A DNA stretch of 49,846 nt, from contig JAPCJN010000003.1 in NCBI GenBank assembly GCA_027886925.1, positions 14,469-64,314 on the forward strand, read 5' to 3'. The position numbers were made by a program, and so were the translations under genes. Positions 23,863 through 31,122 of the stretch are shown piece by piece (the first letter of the stretch is position 1; each line of letters starts with the position of its first letter). The stretch is from Nitrososphaerota archaeon (GTDB taxonomy: Archaea; Thermoproteota; Nitrososphaeria; Nitrososphaerales; UBA183). The notes beneath the pieces were generated by a model. The model saw only the letters and a program-made list of their open reading frames with translations. It made no database searches and had not been told where the DNA came from.

Positions 23863-24060
23863 CTAGTCCAGCCGCTTGACGACCGGAGCGTCCAGCGCCA
23901 CCTTGCCGCCCGTCTTGCTGGCGAGCTTCCTCCCACACCCTCTGCAGGTCACGTCCCTCGTGGACGTGGAGAACATCGGCCTCTCCTCGCCGCAATCTGG
24001 GCACTTGACCAGGACGAAGTTGCTCCTAGGCTTTGGTATGAACTCGCGCTCTCTCTTCAT
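23863..24060 (-). CDS. rps27e: 30S ribosomal protein S27e
   Basis: 65-residue zinc ribosomal protein. The ligands are in VKCPDCGEERPMFSTSTRDVTCRGCGRKL (C-x2-C, 15-residue spacer, C-x2-C), then ASKTGGKVAL and a short tail, all typical of S27e. The ATG at 24060 lies 1 base after the L44e stop. Confidence 0.95.
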   Translation of the reverse strand: MKREREFIPKPRSNFVLVKCPDCGEERPMFSTSTRDVTCRGCGRKLASKTGGKVALDAPVVKRLD

Positions 24061-24061
24061 G

Positions 24062-24340
24062 TCACTGCACTATCTCCGCCTTCCGCAGGCGTATCCCCTT
24101 TCGCATGACCTCCTTGTTACATTCCTTGCACTTTAGCTTCAGCGTCGCCTTTTTCGTGGTCTTGGCGGTCCTGATGAGCTCGGGGAACTTTTGGCCTCCA
24201 TAGCCGCGCTTCCTGGACGCCTGACGCCTTGCGCCCCATGAAGACGCCCTCTCTTTTCCCTTCTTGTAGAGCGATATCGAATGGACCGTGTGTTTCTTGC
24301 AATGCGGGCAGTTCGTGTTTATCTCCTTGGGGATCTTCAT
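24062..24340 (-). CDS. rpl44e: 50S ribosomal protein L44e
   Basis: 92 residues with the family start MKIPKEINTNCPHCKKHTVHS, the basic middle SRKRGYGGQKFPE and the second zinc pair LKLKCKECNKEV, all typical of eL42/L44e. It is the first gene of the operon L44e-S27e-aIF2alpha-Nop10. The ATG at 24340 is about 34 bases after a TATA-like box. Confidence 0.95.
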   Translation of the reverse strand: MKIPKEINTNCPHCKKHTVHSISLYKKGKERASSWGARRQASRKRGYGGQKFPELIRTAKTTKKATLKLKCKECNKEVMRKGIRLRKAEIVQ

Positions 24341-24368
24341 GGGTTTTCAGTCGAGCCGACCTGCCTTG

Positions 24369-24378
24369 TCATTTATGC
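24369..24378 (-). promoter_or_regulatory. TATA-like box for the L44e operon
   Basis: On the minus strand gcataaatga lies about 29-38 bases before the ATG at 24340. The rest of the gap 24379-24553 contains no convincing gene or RNA. Confidence 0.45.
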
Positions 24379-24553
24379 CTTGTGGTGCGACGGCGAGGCC
24401 TGCAGGGTGATTGGCGGCGTCGCCGCCGACCGATGCCACGCAGCCTCACGCCGGAGACCTCTAACCAAAACGACTGCGGGACAAACTCGGCTAGAGTTGC
24501 AGAGAACCAGGTTAGAGCGACGTCCGACTATAGCTATTGAGTCGAATCGAAGT

Positions 24554-25309
24554 TCATTGCTCGCTAATTCTCGGAGCGAGGAAGTAATCTATCCGGCACC
24601 CTTGCTCGTTGAGCTTGAGCTGGATTTTCGTCGGTTTTTTCGAGGCGTACTCCATGACGACGACGTCCGCGGCACTCCCCACGGCCTTACAGATTCCCAA
24701 AATATAGTCGATGTTGTAGGATGCCTTCGCCTCCTGCTTTACGTCGAGCTCCAACAGCTCCGCCCCTCCCTTGTCTAGCTGTATGTTCGCTGCGCCGATG
24801 TCAGACTTGCCCGAGAACGACACGCCCTCCTTCAGCGAGGATATCATTACCTGATCTGCGACGACCGAGATGTCCCCCAGAATCTTCTCAAACACGCTCT
24901 TGCCCATCGACAGCTTCACGTCCAAATCCAGCTTCGGGAGCGGGGCCGTCCCCGGGGTGGTCTCGATGAGGTGTACCTTGAACTCGCGCTTGTACCCGTT
25001 CATCAGGCGAAGCGTCAGGGAATCCTCCTCGTCCGAGGCGATCTCTATGCTGTCCTTGGCGTCGCTCCTCGCTATCAGCTTCACGAAATCCTCTACCCGT
25101 ATCGTGAACTTGGTCGTCTTATCGACGCTGAACTTTTCCCACGCCGAATTCGGCCAGCTCAAGTCGACAAGGGCGATGTGCGACGGGTCCATCGCCCTGA
25201 AAATCAACCCCTCCGAGCTCACTTCGAAAGTAGCCTCTTCCACAAGCGTCTTGATGGCGGACGAGACAGCCTTCCACTCGGTGCTGCCCGCAGACTTTGC
25301 AAAAAACAT
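24554..25309 (-). CDS. pcn: Proliferating cell nuclear antigen (sliding clamp)
   Basis: 251-residue homotrimeric clamp for DNA polymerase and other PIP-box proteins. The domain structure is complete: STEWKAVSSAIKTLVEEATFEVSSEGLIFRAMDPSHIALVDL near the start, an inter-domain stretch near LIETTPGTAPLPKLDLDVKLSM, and the C-terminal YNIDYILGICKAV...KIQLKLNEQGCRIDYFLAPRI. The ATG at 25309 is preferred to the longer GTG at 25342: the TATA-like box at 25346-25357 would put transcription start after that GTG, and the family begins close to MFFAK. It diverges from priS. Confidence 0.95.
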   Translation of the reverse strand: MFFAKSAGSTEWKAVSSAIKTLVEEATFEVSSEGLIFRAMDPSHIALVDLSWPNSAWEKFSVDKTTKFTIRVEDFVKLIARSDAKDSIEIASDEEDSLTLRLMNGYKREFKVHLIETTPGTAPLPKLDLDVKLSMGKSVFEKILGDISVVADQVMISSLKEGVSFSGKSDIGAANIQLDKGGAELLELDVKQEAKASYNIDYILGICKAVGSAADVVVMEYASKKPTKIQLKLNEQGCRIDYFLAPRISEQ

Positions 25310-25345
25310 GCTTTGGGATGCTCGCCTTTCCTCAGCTTCCACGAG

Positions 25346-25357
25346 GATAGATAAAGA
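25346..25357 (-). promoter_or_regulatory. TATA-like box for pcn
   Basis: On the minus strand tctttatctatc lies about 42 bases before the ATG at 25309, giving a short leader of roughly 15-20 bases. Its position argues against the GTG at 25342 as start. Confidence 0.45.
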
Positions 25358-25594
25358 TTGGTCGCTGTGATTCTGAACGATTTAGGGAAATCGGGAGAAC
25401 ACGACTCCTGCTGGGCCATGCCGAAAGCGGGTTTATCGAGTCGACAGGCGAGCTCGAGGTTCAAATCGTCTAAGAGCCAAGAAGAAATCTATGCAACCGG
25501 GCGATGGTTGGGAAGGAATTCTAATCCACCTACTTTACAACCAATATTGAACGAGACACATCGACCTAAGACTTGACATGACCGTCCCTCACTA

Positions 25595-25604
25595 ATCTTA
25601 TAAT
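25595..25604 (+). promoter_or_regulatory. TATA-like box for priS
   Basis: The sequence atcttataat is centred 28 bases before the TTG at 25628. No other feature is seen in 25358-25594. Confidence 0.5.
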
Positions 25605-25627
25605 GAGCGCCGAATCTCACGATCATC

Positions 25628-26776
25628 TTGTCCGTGAGCGCGTCAAAGCCTGACAGCAGCTATTCGCAAATGGACGAGAAGACGCTCACGTTCCTAAGGA
25701 GGACTTTCCGTGAGCACTACTTCAAGCATCACGACGCCGTCGAGATACCGACCATGATGCCGAACAGGGAGTTCGGGTACATCCCGTTCGGAAAGGGGAT
25801 GGTCAGGCACCTGTCCTACAAGTCTCCGGGGGAGCTGGCCGCCGACCTCGTGAAACAAGCCCCTTCGTCCGTCTATTGCTCGAACGGGGTGTACTCCAAC
25901 CCGACGCTGCCCATGGACGAGAAGGGATGGAAAGGAGCGGAGCTAATCTTCGACATAGACGCAGGCTCGATCCCTACCGCATGCCGGACCAGGCACAGCT
26001 TCTGGATATGCAAGACCTGCGGCAACGTCCGCCGCCAAATCGAAAGGCCAGCTCGCTGCACAAAGTGCGAGGGGACGAACTCGGCTCAGTTGCACTGGAG
26101 CTGCGGAGAATGCCTCGCCGCCACGAAGGAGCAGGCCTTCCGCCTCATCGACTTTCTCACGAAGGACTTTGGGGTTTCGCACGCCAAGATCGGCATGTAT
26201 TTCTCCGGCAACAGGGGCTATCACGTGCACGTCCAGGACGAAAGGTTCGAGGCAATGGAGCCTTCCGCCCGCGCGGAGATAGCGAACTACATCAAGGGCA
26301 CCAATCTTTTCGTCCGTCCACAGTCTCCAGGGAGAGGGCAGACGGGAAGGAGAGGGGGAGGCGCCGACCGCGGCGGCATCAGCGGCGGAGGGGGAGGAAA
26401 AGGAGGGTGGCCTGAAAGAGTCGCCATGTCTGCGGACAAAGACCAGCCGCAAAAACCTGAACAGATAGCGGGCGCCTTCGGCTCGATGATAGACGAGGCC
26501 GTCACGACCGACATACACAGGATTTTCCGCATGCCCGGGACGTTGCACGGGAACTCCGGGCTGCTGAAGGTGAGGGTCAACGACCTGGCCAGCTTCATGC
26601 CCGACAACGACCCTGTGGTACTGAGCGAGGAGGAGACGAAGGTCTTCGTCGCTAGCTCGCCAGATTTCACCTTGAAAGGCAGGAAGTTCGGCCCCTACGC
26701 GTCCGAGGCGCTCGAGCTGCCCACCTATGCCGCGGTGTATCTATTGATTAAAGGGCTCGGCAGGGCCGTCGACTAG
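25628..26776 (+). CDS. priS: DNA primase small (catalytic) subunit PriS
   Basis: Catalytic subunit of the archaeal/eukaryal primase (382 residues), which makes primers for polymerase D. The metal-binding aspartates D109 and D111 are in LIFDIDAG. A zinc-binding segment with several cysteines runs from C119 to C162 (CKTCG, CTKCEG, CGEC). The nucleotide-binding SGNRGYHVHV is at 193-202, and DIHRIFRMPGTLHGNSGL at 295-312. Residues 234-261 form an unusual Gly/Arg-rich insertion (GRGQTGRRGGGADRGG, then SGGGGGKGGW) between the catalytic blocks. TTG 25628 fits a leaderless mRNA. GINS follows after 8 bases. Confidence 0.94.
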   Translation: MSVSASKPDSSYSQMDEKTLTFLRRTFREHYFKHHDAVEIPTMMPNREFGYIPFGKGMVRHLSYKSPGELAADLVKQAPSSVYCSNGVYSNPTLPMDEKGWKGAELIFDIDAGSIPTACRTRHSFWICKTCGNVRRQIERPARCTKCEGTNSAQLHWSCGECLAATKEQAFRLIDFLTKDFGVSHAKIGMYFSGNRGYHVHVQDERFEAMEPSARAEIANYIKGTNLFVRPQSPGRGQTGRRGGGADRGGISGGGGGKGGWPERVAMSADKDQPQKPEQIAGAFGSMIDEAVTTDIHRIFRMPGTLHGNSGLLKVRVNDLASFMPDNDPVVLSEEETKVFVASSPDFTLKGRKFGPYASEALELPTYAAVYLLIKGLGRAVD

Positions 26777-26784
26777 ACCAGGAA

Positions 26785-27378
26785 ATGGAAGGCTCACCGA
26801 CCGTCGAAAGTCTAAGGCAACTGCTCGAATCCGAACAGGCATCCGAGGCTGTCATCGTTCTCCCCGCGGACACCTACGTCAAGCTCGCCAACTATGCGCA
26901 AAAGCTGCGCGCCACCACCGGTTCGAACGACGACGACGCTCCTGGGAGGCTCGCAAGGAAGCAGATCTGGCTGATGGAGGTGATGACAAGGAGGCTGCTT
27001 CAGCTGCGCCTGGACAAGGCGAGGAGGGATGAGGAAGAGAAAGAGGGGAAGGCGCGGCGCCCCTCACAGTCATCGAAGAACCTCCTTCCCGAAGAGCGGT
27101 ACATCAGCGACGCGCTGCGAGAGCTTGAGAAGAAGGAAGAGAGGTTCGTGAGAGCCGTCGTGGACGGACAGTCCTCCTTTTTCACGCTCGTGCAGAGAAG
27201 GGAGACGCAACGGATGATTACTGTGAGGATATCGAAACGCATGGGAGAGATAATAGGAGCCGACCTAAAGAGGTACGGGCCCTTCGAGGTCAACGACGTG
27301 ACGAGGCTGCCCCTCGGAAACGCCCAGGCGATGGTCGAGAACGATCAAGCAGTGCCCCTCTCGAGCAACGACTACTAG
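26785..27378 (+). CDS. GINS complex protein (Gins51-type)
   Basis: 197-residue subunit of the GINS complex, which links MCM helicase, primase and polymerase at the fork. The N-terminal part is helical (IWLMEVMTRRLLQLRLDKARR), followed by a basic, charged linker (EEEKEGKARRPSQSSKN). LLPEERYISDALRELEKKEERFVRAVV and the C-terminal beta domain ITVRISKRMGEIIGADLKRYGPFEVNDVTRLP match the archaeal Gins51 B-domain arrangement. It is encoded directly behind priS, a known archaeal pairing. The 3' end overlaps the convergent TFS gene by 4 bases. Confidence 0.85.
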   Translation: MEGSPTVESLRQLLESEQASEAVIVLPADTYVKLANYAQKLRATTGSNDDDAPGRLARKQIWLMEVMTRRLLQLRLDKARRDEEEKEGKARRPSQSSKNLLPEERYISDALRELEKKEERFVRAVVDGQSSFFTLVQRRETQRMITVRISKRMGEIIGADLKRYGPFEVNDVTRLPLGNAQAMVENDQAVPLSSNDY

Positions 27379-27722
27379 GAGTAGCTTCTCCAGGTGTGGT
27401 TGCACTTTAGGCACCTGTAGAACTGCGTCGGGGGCTCGTCCCCGCTCCTCGTCTGCAGGAACCACCAGTTCGCCTCGTCGTGGTGGCACTTCGGGCACTC
27501 TATCTTCGTGATGGGGAGCGTCGAGAGCTTGGCCTCCTTCTCTCCGATGACCTTTATCGACGGGACGCCCGCCAGCTCCTCCTCCGTCACCTGCATGACG
27601 GTCTTCGCCGCCTTGTCCGAATAGCCGCAGTTGTCGCACAGGTTGGCGATGGTGACGGCGCCTTTGTCTGATTTTATTTGCTTTAGCTTCAGTCGGGTCC
27701 CACACTTGGGGCAGAACTTCAC
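27375..27722 (-). CDS. tfs: Transcription factor S (TFIIS/Rpo12.2-like cleavage factor)
   Basis: 115 residues with two zinc ribbons. The N-terminal ribbon is MKFCPKCGTRLKLKQI...NLCDNCGYSD, as in RPB9-like proteins. The C-terminal ribbon is IECPKCHHDEANWWFLQTRSGDEPPTQFYRCLKCNHTWRSYS; its hairpin carries the acidic pair DE in QTRSGDEPPT that stimulates RNA cleavage by backtracked polymerase. Its ATG overlaps the rpoL stop by 4 bases (27719-27722), so the two RNA polymerase-related genes form one operon. Confidence 0.95.
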   Translation of the reverse strand: MKFCPKCGTRLKLKQIKSDKGAVTIANLCDNCGYSDKAAKTVMQVTEEELAGVPSIKVIGEKEAKLSTLPITKIECPKCHHDEANWWFLQTRSGDEPPTQFYRCLKCNHTWRSYS

Positions 27723-28012
27723 TCTGACCCACCACTGTTGGCTACGGCCTTTGTGACCGCCTCGAGGAGCTCGTGCGAGTTCGCCTGGGCCTTTTCCAGG
27801 CTCGCGAGGAAAGCCTTCTCCGGCTTGATCCTCTGGGCGCGCACCTTCACGACAAGCTTCTTGATCAGCGGGTGGGGAGGCAGGACTCCCGCAAACGTGA
27901 CGTTCTTCTCGTCCAGAAGCTCGTGGTGCACTATCTCGGCGAGCGAGTAGTCCTCTCCCGTCACTTCAACGGTGAACTCTCTGTCTTCCTTGCGAGAAAC
28001 TTGGACCTGCAT
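27719..28012 (-). CDS. rpoL: RNA polymerase subunit L (Rpo11)
   Basis: 97-residue Rpo11/RPB11-type assembly subunit, which pairs with Rpo3. VEVTGEDYSLAEIVHHELLDEKNVTFAGVLPPHPLIKKLVVKVR is the family core, followed by a helix rich in E, K and A (ASLEKAQANSHELLEAVTKAV). It starts at ATG 28012, about 36 bases after a TATA-like box, and leads into tfs with a 4-base overlap. Confidence 0.93.
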   Translation of the reverse strand: MQVQVSRKEDREFTVEVTGEDYSLAEIVHHELLDEKNVTFAGVLPPHPLIKKLVVKVRAQRIKPEKAFLASLEKAQANSHELLEAVTKAVANSGGSE

Positions 28013-28042
28013 CTGTTTTCAGAACCCGACCCGCTCCGGGTT

Positions 28043-28053
28043 GTTAATAAGAG
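28043..28053 (-). promoter_or_regulatory. TATA-like box for rpoL-tfs
   Basis: On the minus strand cttattaa is centred about 36 bases before the ATG at 28012. Confidence 0.45.
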
Positions 28054-28089
28054 TTCTAATTCGTGGTCGAATAGTCCGTCAGACAGAGC

Positions 28090-28701
28090 TCATGGTTGGA
28101 TGGTTCCCCTGCCAAAATCGTCGGCGAACTTCCTCTCCTCGACGTTGCCGCAGTTCTCGCACTTCGCCCGCGTGTCGCCCCGGAGCAGAGGCGTGCCACA
28201 GACGCTGCACGCGGAAAAGAGGACTCCGAGGTGGGGCTCGTCGATGGACAGCTGGATCATGCCGTTCAGCGTGCTCCCGACCTTCGCCCTCACGATGTCG
28301 CCCAGCTTGACGTAGGTCCTCCTCATCCCCCTTCCTCCGCGCTCCGGACGCATGAATATGGTCCCCGAGAAGCCGGCCAACCTCGGGACGCCGTTAAGGT
28401 ATGTTATCCTCATGCCCGCAGTGCTCGTCATCGCGGCCTCTATCCGGCCTAGCACCACGTCCCCCACGGAGGGCATCATCGCTACGACCACCGGCTTGAC
28501 GCCCACCTCTCGCTTCGACAGGTCTTTTTGGACGTGACCCTGGATCGAGGCTCTCACGGAGTCGCCCTGCTCGTACGCGTTGCTCCCGGGAAGGAACTCC
28601 TCTGGGGTCGCAAGGAAGTCTCCTGGGAGGACGACCGCCGCCGGCGCCGCGTCTTTCTTGCTGCTGCCGATGTTGCTTTCGTTCGCTTTGCTCATCGCCA
28701 C
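28090..28701 (-). CDS. csl4: Exosome complex RNA-binding protein Csl4
   Basis: 203-residue cap subunit of the archaeal exosome. The N-terminal domain has VVLPGDFLATPEEFLPGSNAYEQGDSV. The S1 domain runs from VGDVVLGRIEAAMTSTAGMRI to LGDIVRAKV and IQLSIDEPHLGVLFSAC. The C-terminal zinc ribbon has CSVCGTPLL and CENCGNVEERKF. It begins at GTG 28701, whose G is the last base of the Dph2 TAG stop. An in-frame ATG is two codons later. It ends the L10e-dph2-csl4 operon. Confidence 0.92.
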   Translation of the reverse strand: MAMSKANESNIGSSKKDAAPAAVVLPGDFLATPEEFLPGSNAYEQGDSVRASIQGHVQKDLSKREVGVKPVVVAMMPSVGDVVLGRIEAAMTSTAGMRITYLNGVPRLAGFSGTIFMRPERGGRGMRRTYVKLGDIVRAKVGSTLNGMIQLSIDEPHLGVLFSACSVCGTPLLRGDTRAKCENCGNVEERKFADDFGRGTIQP

Positions 28702-29750
28702 TACCTGCCTACTACTATCTTTCTGGGAATCTGGCCCACCGTCAGCTCAATCCACTTGGGCCTGTGCAAAAAGTCCTTCATCTCTCTCCCCTCGAGCAGC
28801 CCTACCAGCGCATCCGCCTGGGGTATCGAGAGCACTGGCTTCTTGAAAGTGTAACCGTCGATGGATATCCGGGGGCACGCCGTCTGGACGAAAGCCTCGA
28901 TGTGCATGTACTGGGCGAGCCTGTCCTGGGTGATATCGCGCATCGCGAGCTGGATTACCTTCTTGCCGTGCGCCTGAAGCCGGTTTGTTATCCACTTTGA
29001 GCGTCCGACCATCGCCTGGCCCTCCTTCAGTCCGGTTATCACGCCGAACACCCTGGCGTCCATCGCCTGGTACACGGCGAGGATGGCCCTCTTCTGCCTT
29101 TCTTCCGCCTCCTCCTTCATGTCGCGGATTTCCTCGAGGTGCGGGTCCAGGAGATAGGTGGGCTTGTCCGTCGCCAGCGCCAGGCCGACGGCGTGGAACT
29201 CGCTCTGGCCGAGGTAGCAGAAGGCGTCGACGATGTCCGCGTTCGAGAAGACCGTCGAAAAGTCGCACCCGAACGTCTGGCTCTCCAGGAGCAGGTTGTT
29301 CTTCCTGCCCAGGTAGACCTCGAAGCCTGCCGCCTCGAGCTGCCTCTTGACCGGCTTGAGCTCGTCCAGGTGCTGGCTGAACGTCGCCAGCCCGAGCTTC
29401 TTGTATTTTGAGAGCAGAGGGATTGCCTTTTTGACGACAGCATCGAACTTGACGTCGTCCTTCGCGTCCACCAGGTAAGTGTAGTCGCCCACGGTTTGGA
29501 CCGTCGCGTTGTGGCCGATGTGGAGGGCAAGGCTCGCCCCTAGCTTCTCGACCTCGTTGTCGACGGTGTCGCAGATGCCGAAGCACGAGTCGCCCACTAG
29601 GACGCACTGGACGCCGTACTTCAGCTCGACGACGCGCATCAGCTCCATCGTCTGCCTGAGCAGGCCGCCCGGAGCGTTGAGGACTATCCGGGTCGGGTGC
29701 TTTTCCTCGATAAGGTCGAAGACCCTATCGACGTCGATGGTTACCGTCAA
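28701..29750 (-). CDS. dph2: Diphthamide synthesis protein Dph2
   Basis: Non-canonical radical-SAM enzyme (349 residues) that transfers the 3-amino-3-carboxypropyl group from SAM to the His of elongation factor 2. Three cysteines that would hold the 4Fe-4S cluster are C56 in VGDSCFGICD, C162 in TFGCDFST and C292 in TACPRISIDG, each in the family position. It starts at TTG 29750, overlapping the stop of L10e by 4 bases. Dph6, which finishes the pathway, is encoded about 14 kb away. Confidence 0.93.
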   Translation of the reverse strand: MTVTIDVDRVFDLIEEKHPTRIVLNAPGGLLRQTMELMRVVELKYGVQCVLVGDSCFGICDTVDNEVEKLGASLALHIGHNATVQTVGDYTYLVDAKDDVKFDAVVKKAIPLLSKYKKLGLATFSQHLDELKPVKRQLEAAGFEVYLGRKNNLLLESQTFGCDFSTVFSNADIVDAFCYLGQSEFHAVGLALATDKPTYLLDPHLEEIRDMKEEAEERQKRAILAVYQAMDARVFGVITGLKEGQAMVGRSKWITNRLQAHGKKVIQLAMRDITQDRLAQYMHIEAFVQTACPRISIDGYTFKKPVLSIPQADALVGLLEGREMKDFLHRPKWIELTVGQIPRKIVVGR

Positions 29751-30256
29751 ACCGCTTCGATCTTCTTCTCGAGGGGGATGATCGCGATTTTACATCTCAT
29801 CGGCAGCTTCGTGGTCGCCGCCTTCATCGCTACTTTCGCCTTATCAAGATTCTCTGCCTTGACCATTATGTCTAGGACGACGCTACCAATCCCAACCCGT
29901 GACGCTACCCCTATGGGCTTTCCGAATGCCTTCCTCATCCCTTCCTGGAGCCTGTCTGCGCCCGCGGTGGCAATCATCTTGTTCTCGCGCATCACGACGA
30001 AAGGATACGTGACCACTCGAAGGTAAAACGCCTCCTCGCCGATTGCAGCTAGTTTCTTGCTTGCTGCCACTCTAGCTGACTCGAGCGCGTTACTTCTTAT
30101 CTGCACTCTACCTAGCGAGATAAGCTGAAGCTTGTAGTCATAACTGCCACTGAACTTGCCTGTTGTGAACCTCGCAACCTTTGGGTTGGGAGTGCCAGGC
30201 GCGAACTTCTTGTTGTAAAACATCCCTTTCCATTCCCGGTAGTTCGATCCGTGCGT
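29747..30256 (-). CDS. rpl10e: 50S ribosomal protein L10e (uL16)
   Basis: Archaeal L10e/uL16. The first ATG is at 30223, giving 158 residues, but that omits a conserved N-terminus. Upstream in frame the sequence reads THGSNYREWKG before MFYNKKFAPG, which fits the RxYR...YTKxxY start of the family. No ATG, GTG or TTG is available; ACG at 30256 is preceded by gaggt at a spacing of 9 bases and is the favoured start, with ATT at 30274 as alternative. The TAA at 30277 closes the frame. The rest (RVVTYPFVVMRENKMIATAGADRLQEGMRKAFGKP, LPMRC) is typical. It leads an operon with dph2 and csl4. Confidence 0.85.
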   Translation of the reverse strand, partial: THGSNYREWKGMFYNKKFAPGTPNPKVARFTTGKFSGSYDYKLQLISLGRVQIRSNALESARVAASKKLAAIGEEAFYLRVVTYPFVVMRENKMIATAGADRLQEGMRKAFGKPIGVASRVGIGSVVLDIMVKAENLDKAKVAMKAATTKLPMRCKIAIIPLEKKIEAV

Positions 30257-30293
30257 CTTTCTCTTACCTCGAATTTACGCGGCCCGGAACACT

Positions 30294-30304
30294 CCTAATT
30301 AAGC
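30294..30304 (-). promoter_or_regulatory. TATA-like box for the L10e-dph2-csl4 operon
   Basis: On the minus strand gcttaattagg is centred at about 30299, about 43 bases before ACG 30256 and 25 before ATT 30274. It supports transcription starting near 30274, i.e. at either unusual start. Confidence 0.5.
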
Positions 30305-30661
30305 TTCGTCCACGCGGGCTCTGGTGCGTCTTCGGGAGATTGATCAATCAGGACTTTGGCGAGTCGGGAATGCATGGACTATTCGCTGACAAAGAAAGTA
30401 GACTCGCTAACCGAAAGTGCCTAGCCTGTGGGTTCGTGTGTTTAACAAAATCAGATTAGCGTATTTTTACAAGGGAATGCACCTTGAGTAAGTAACATCT
30501 GCTCAAGTTCAGTCCCGGCTGGACACATTAATTGAGTATGTGTTGATGACCGTCTTTGCATTTCCAAAGTAAGCGTTCAGCGTCAGATTCGAGCGGCGAA
30601 TCTAGTTCCATCCTTAAGTAAAGGGCTGGCGATAACAAGATCAAGCAAGGAGGGAGGAAAC
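30305..30661 (+). other. Non-coding interval
   Basis: No convincing gene is seen here. Short frames lack consistent codon usage. There are AT-rich stretches (gcgtatttttacaag near 30459-30473) and a TATA-like ccttaagtaa near 30611-30620. That box lies about 45 bases before the ATG of the broken gene that follows and could have been its promoter. Confidence 0.4.
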
Positions 30662-30996
30662 ATGACCCCGGACAGTAATCGGGGCAAGCGGCTTGTCCTC
30701 TTGTATGCATCGCTAATGATTGCCTGACTGGTAATCGTATCGGCAATAGCGATTTCTTCGCCACCCCGTCTCGGGTCGAAATCGCCATCGTCAGCTTCGG
30801 GAGCTTCGACGACGCCAACAGTCGGCAATACGTCCACGACGACGGCACTGTCGTCAGCGCCTTTGCCAGCCACATGTCTGAAACGATAGTCGCTCAGGAT
30901 TCGTATGTCCGGACTGGCAATGCATGGTTGATAACGGGGGACATCTGGAACGTTCTCAAAATCACGGGGCAATATTCCCATTTCAACCATGAATAG
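30662..30996 (+). pseudogene. Decayed small membrane-anchored protein gene
   Basis: An ATG at 30662 is preceded by a strong ribosome site (ggagggaggaaac). The frame gives a basic start and half a membrane helix (RLVLLYASLMIA), then TGA at 30725-30727, then the second half (LVIVSAIAI). Further on, codon usage with C/G in the third position and normal protein composition switch to another frame, giving DFFATPSRVEIAIVSFGSF and, later, VVSAFASHMSETIVAQ and NAWLITGDIWNVLKITGQ, ending at TAG 30994. That second frame has no start codon of its own. A small anchored extracellular protein with one stop and one frame change explains the data. Sequencing errors are the alternative. Confidence 0.5.
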
Positions 30997-31086
30997 CCAT
31001 GTCGGGTATAGGCCACTAATGATTCGTTGTTTACCACCCTTCGGTGTGACCATCAAGTTACCTGAACCTCTCTGAGAGCGAGGAAT

Positions 31087-31098
31087 GGTTAAATAATA
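31087..31098 (+). promoter_or_regulatory. TATA-like box for the first quinoprotein
   Basis: The sequence ggttaaataata is centred 30 bases before the ATG at 31123. The same arrangement is found at the second quinoprotein gene. Confidence 0.5.
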
Positions 31099-31122
31099 AC
31101 GATTTCAACATTCGTCGAAAAT

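Noticed and set aside
24341..24553. Plus-strand frames of about 100-165 codons across the L44e-pcn gap
   Set aside because: They run into the antisense of L44e and pcn and lose coding character in the gap.
25358..25576. 72-codon plus-strand frame in the pcn-priS gap, and a T-loop-like ggttcaaatc within it
   Set aside because: No codon bias or family; the T-loop-like sequence has no matching stem or acceptor, so it is not a tRNA.
30583..31056. 157-codon minus-strand frame
   Set aside because: It lies opposite the broken plus-strand gene, whose codons have the C/G third positions typical of this genome; the minus-strand product is less protein-like.
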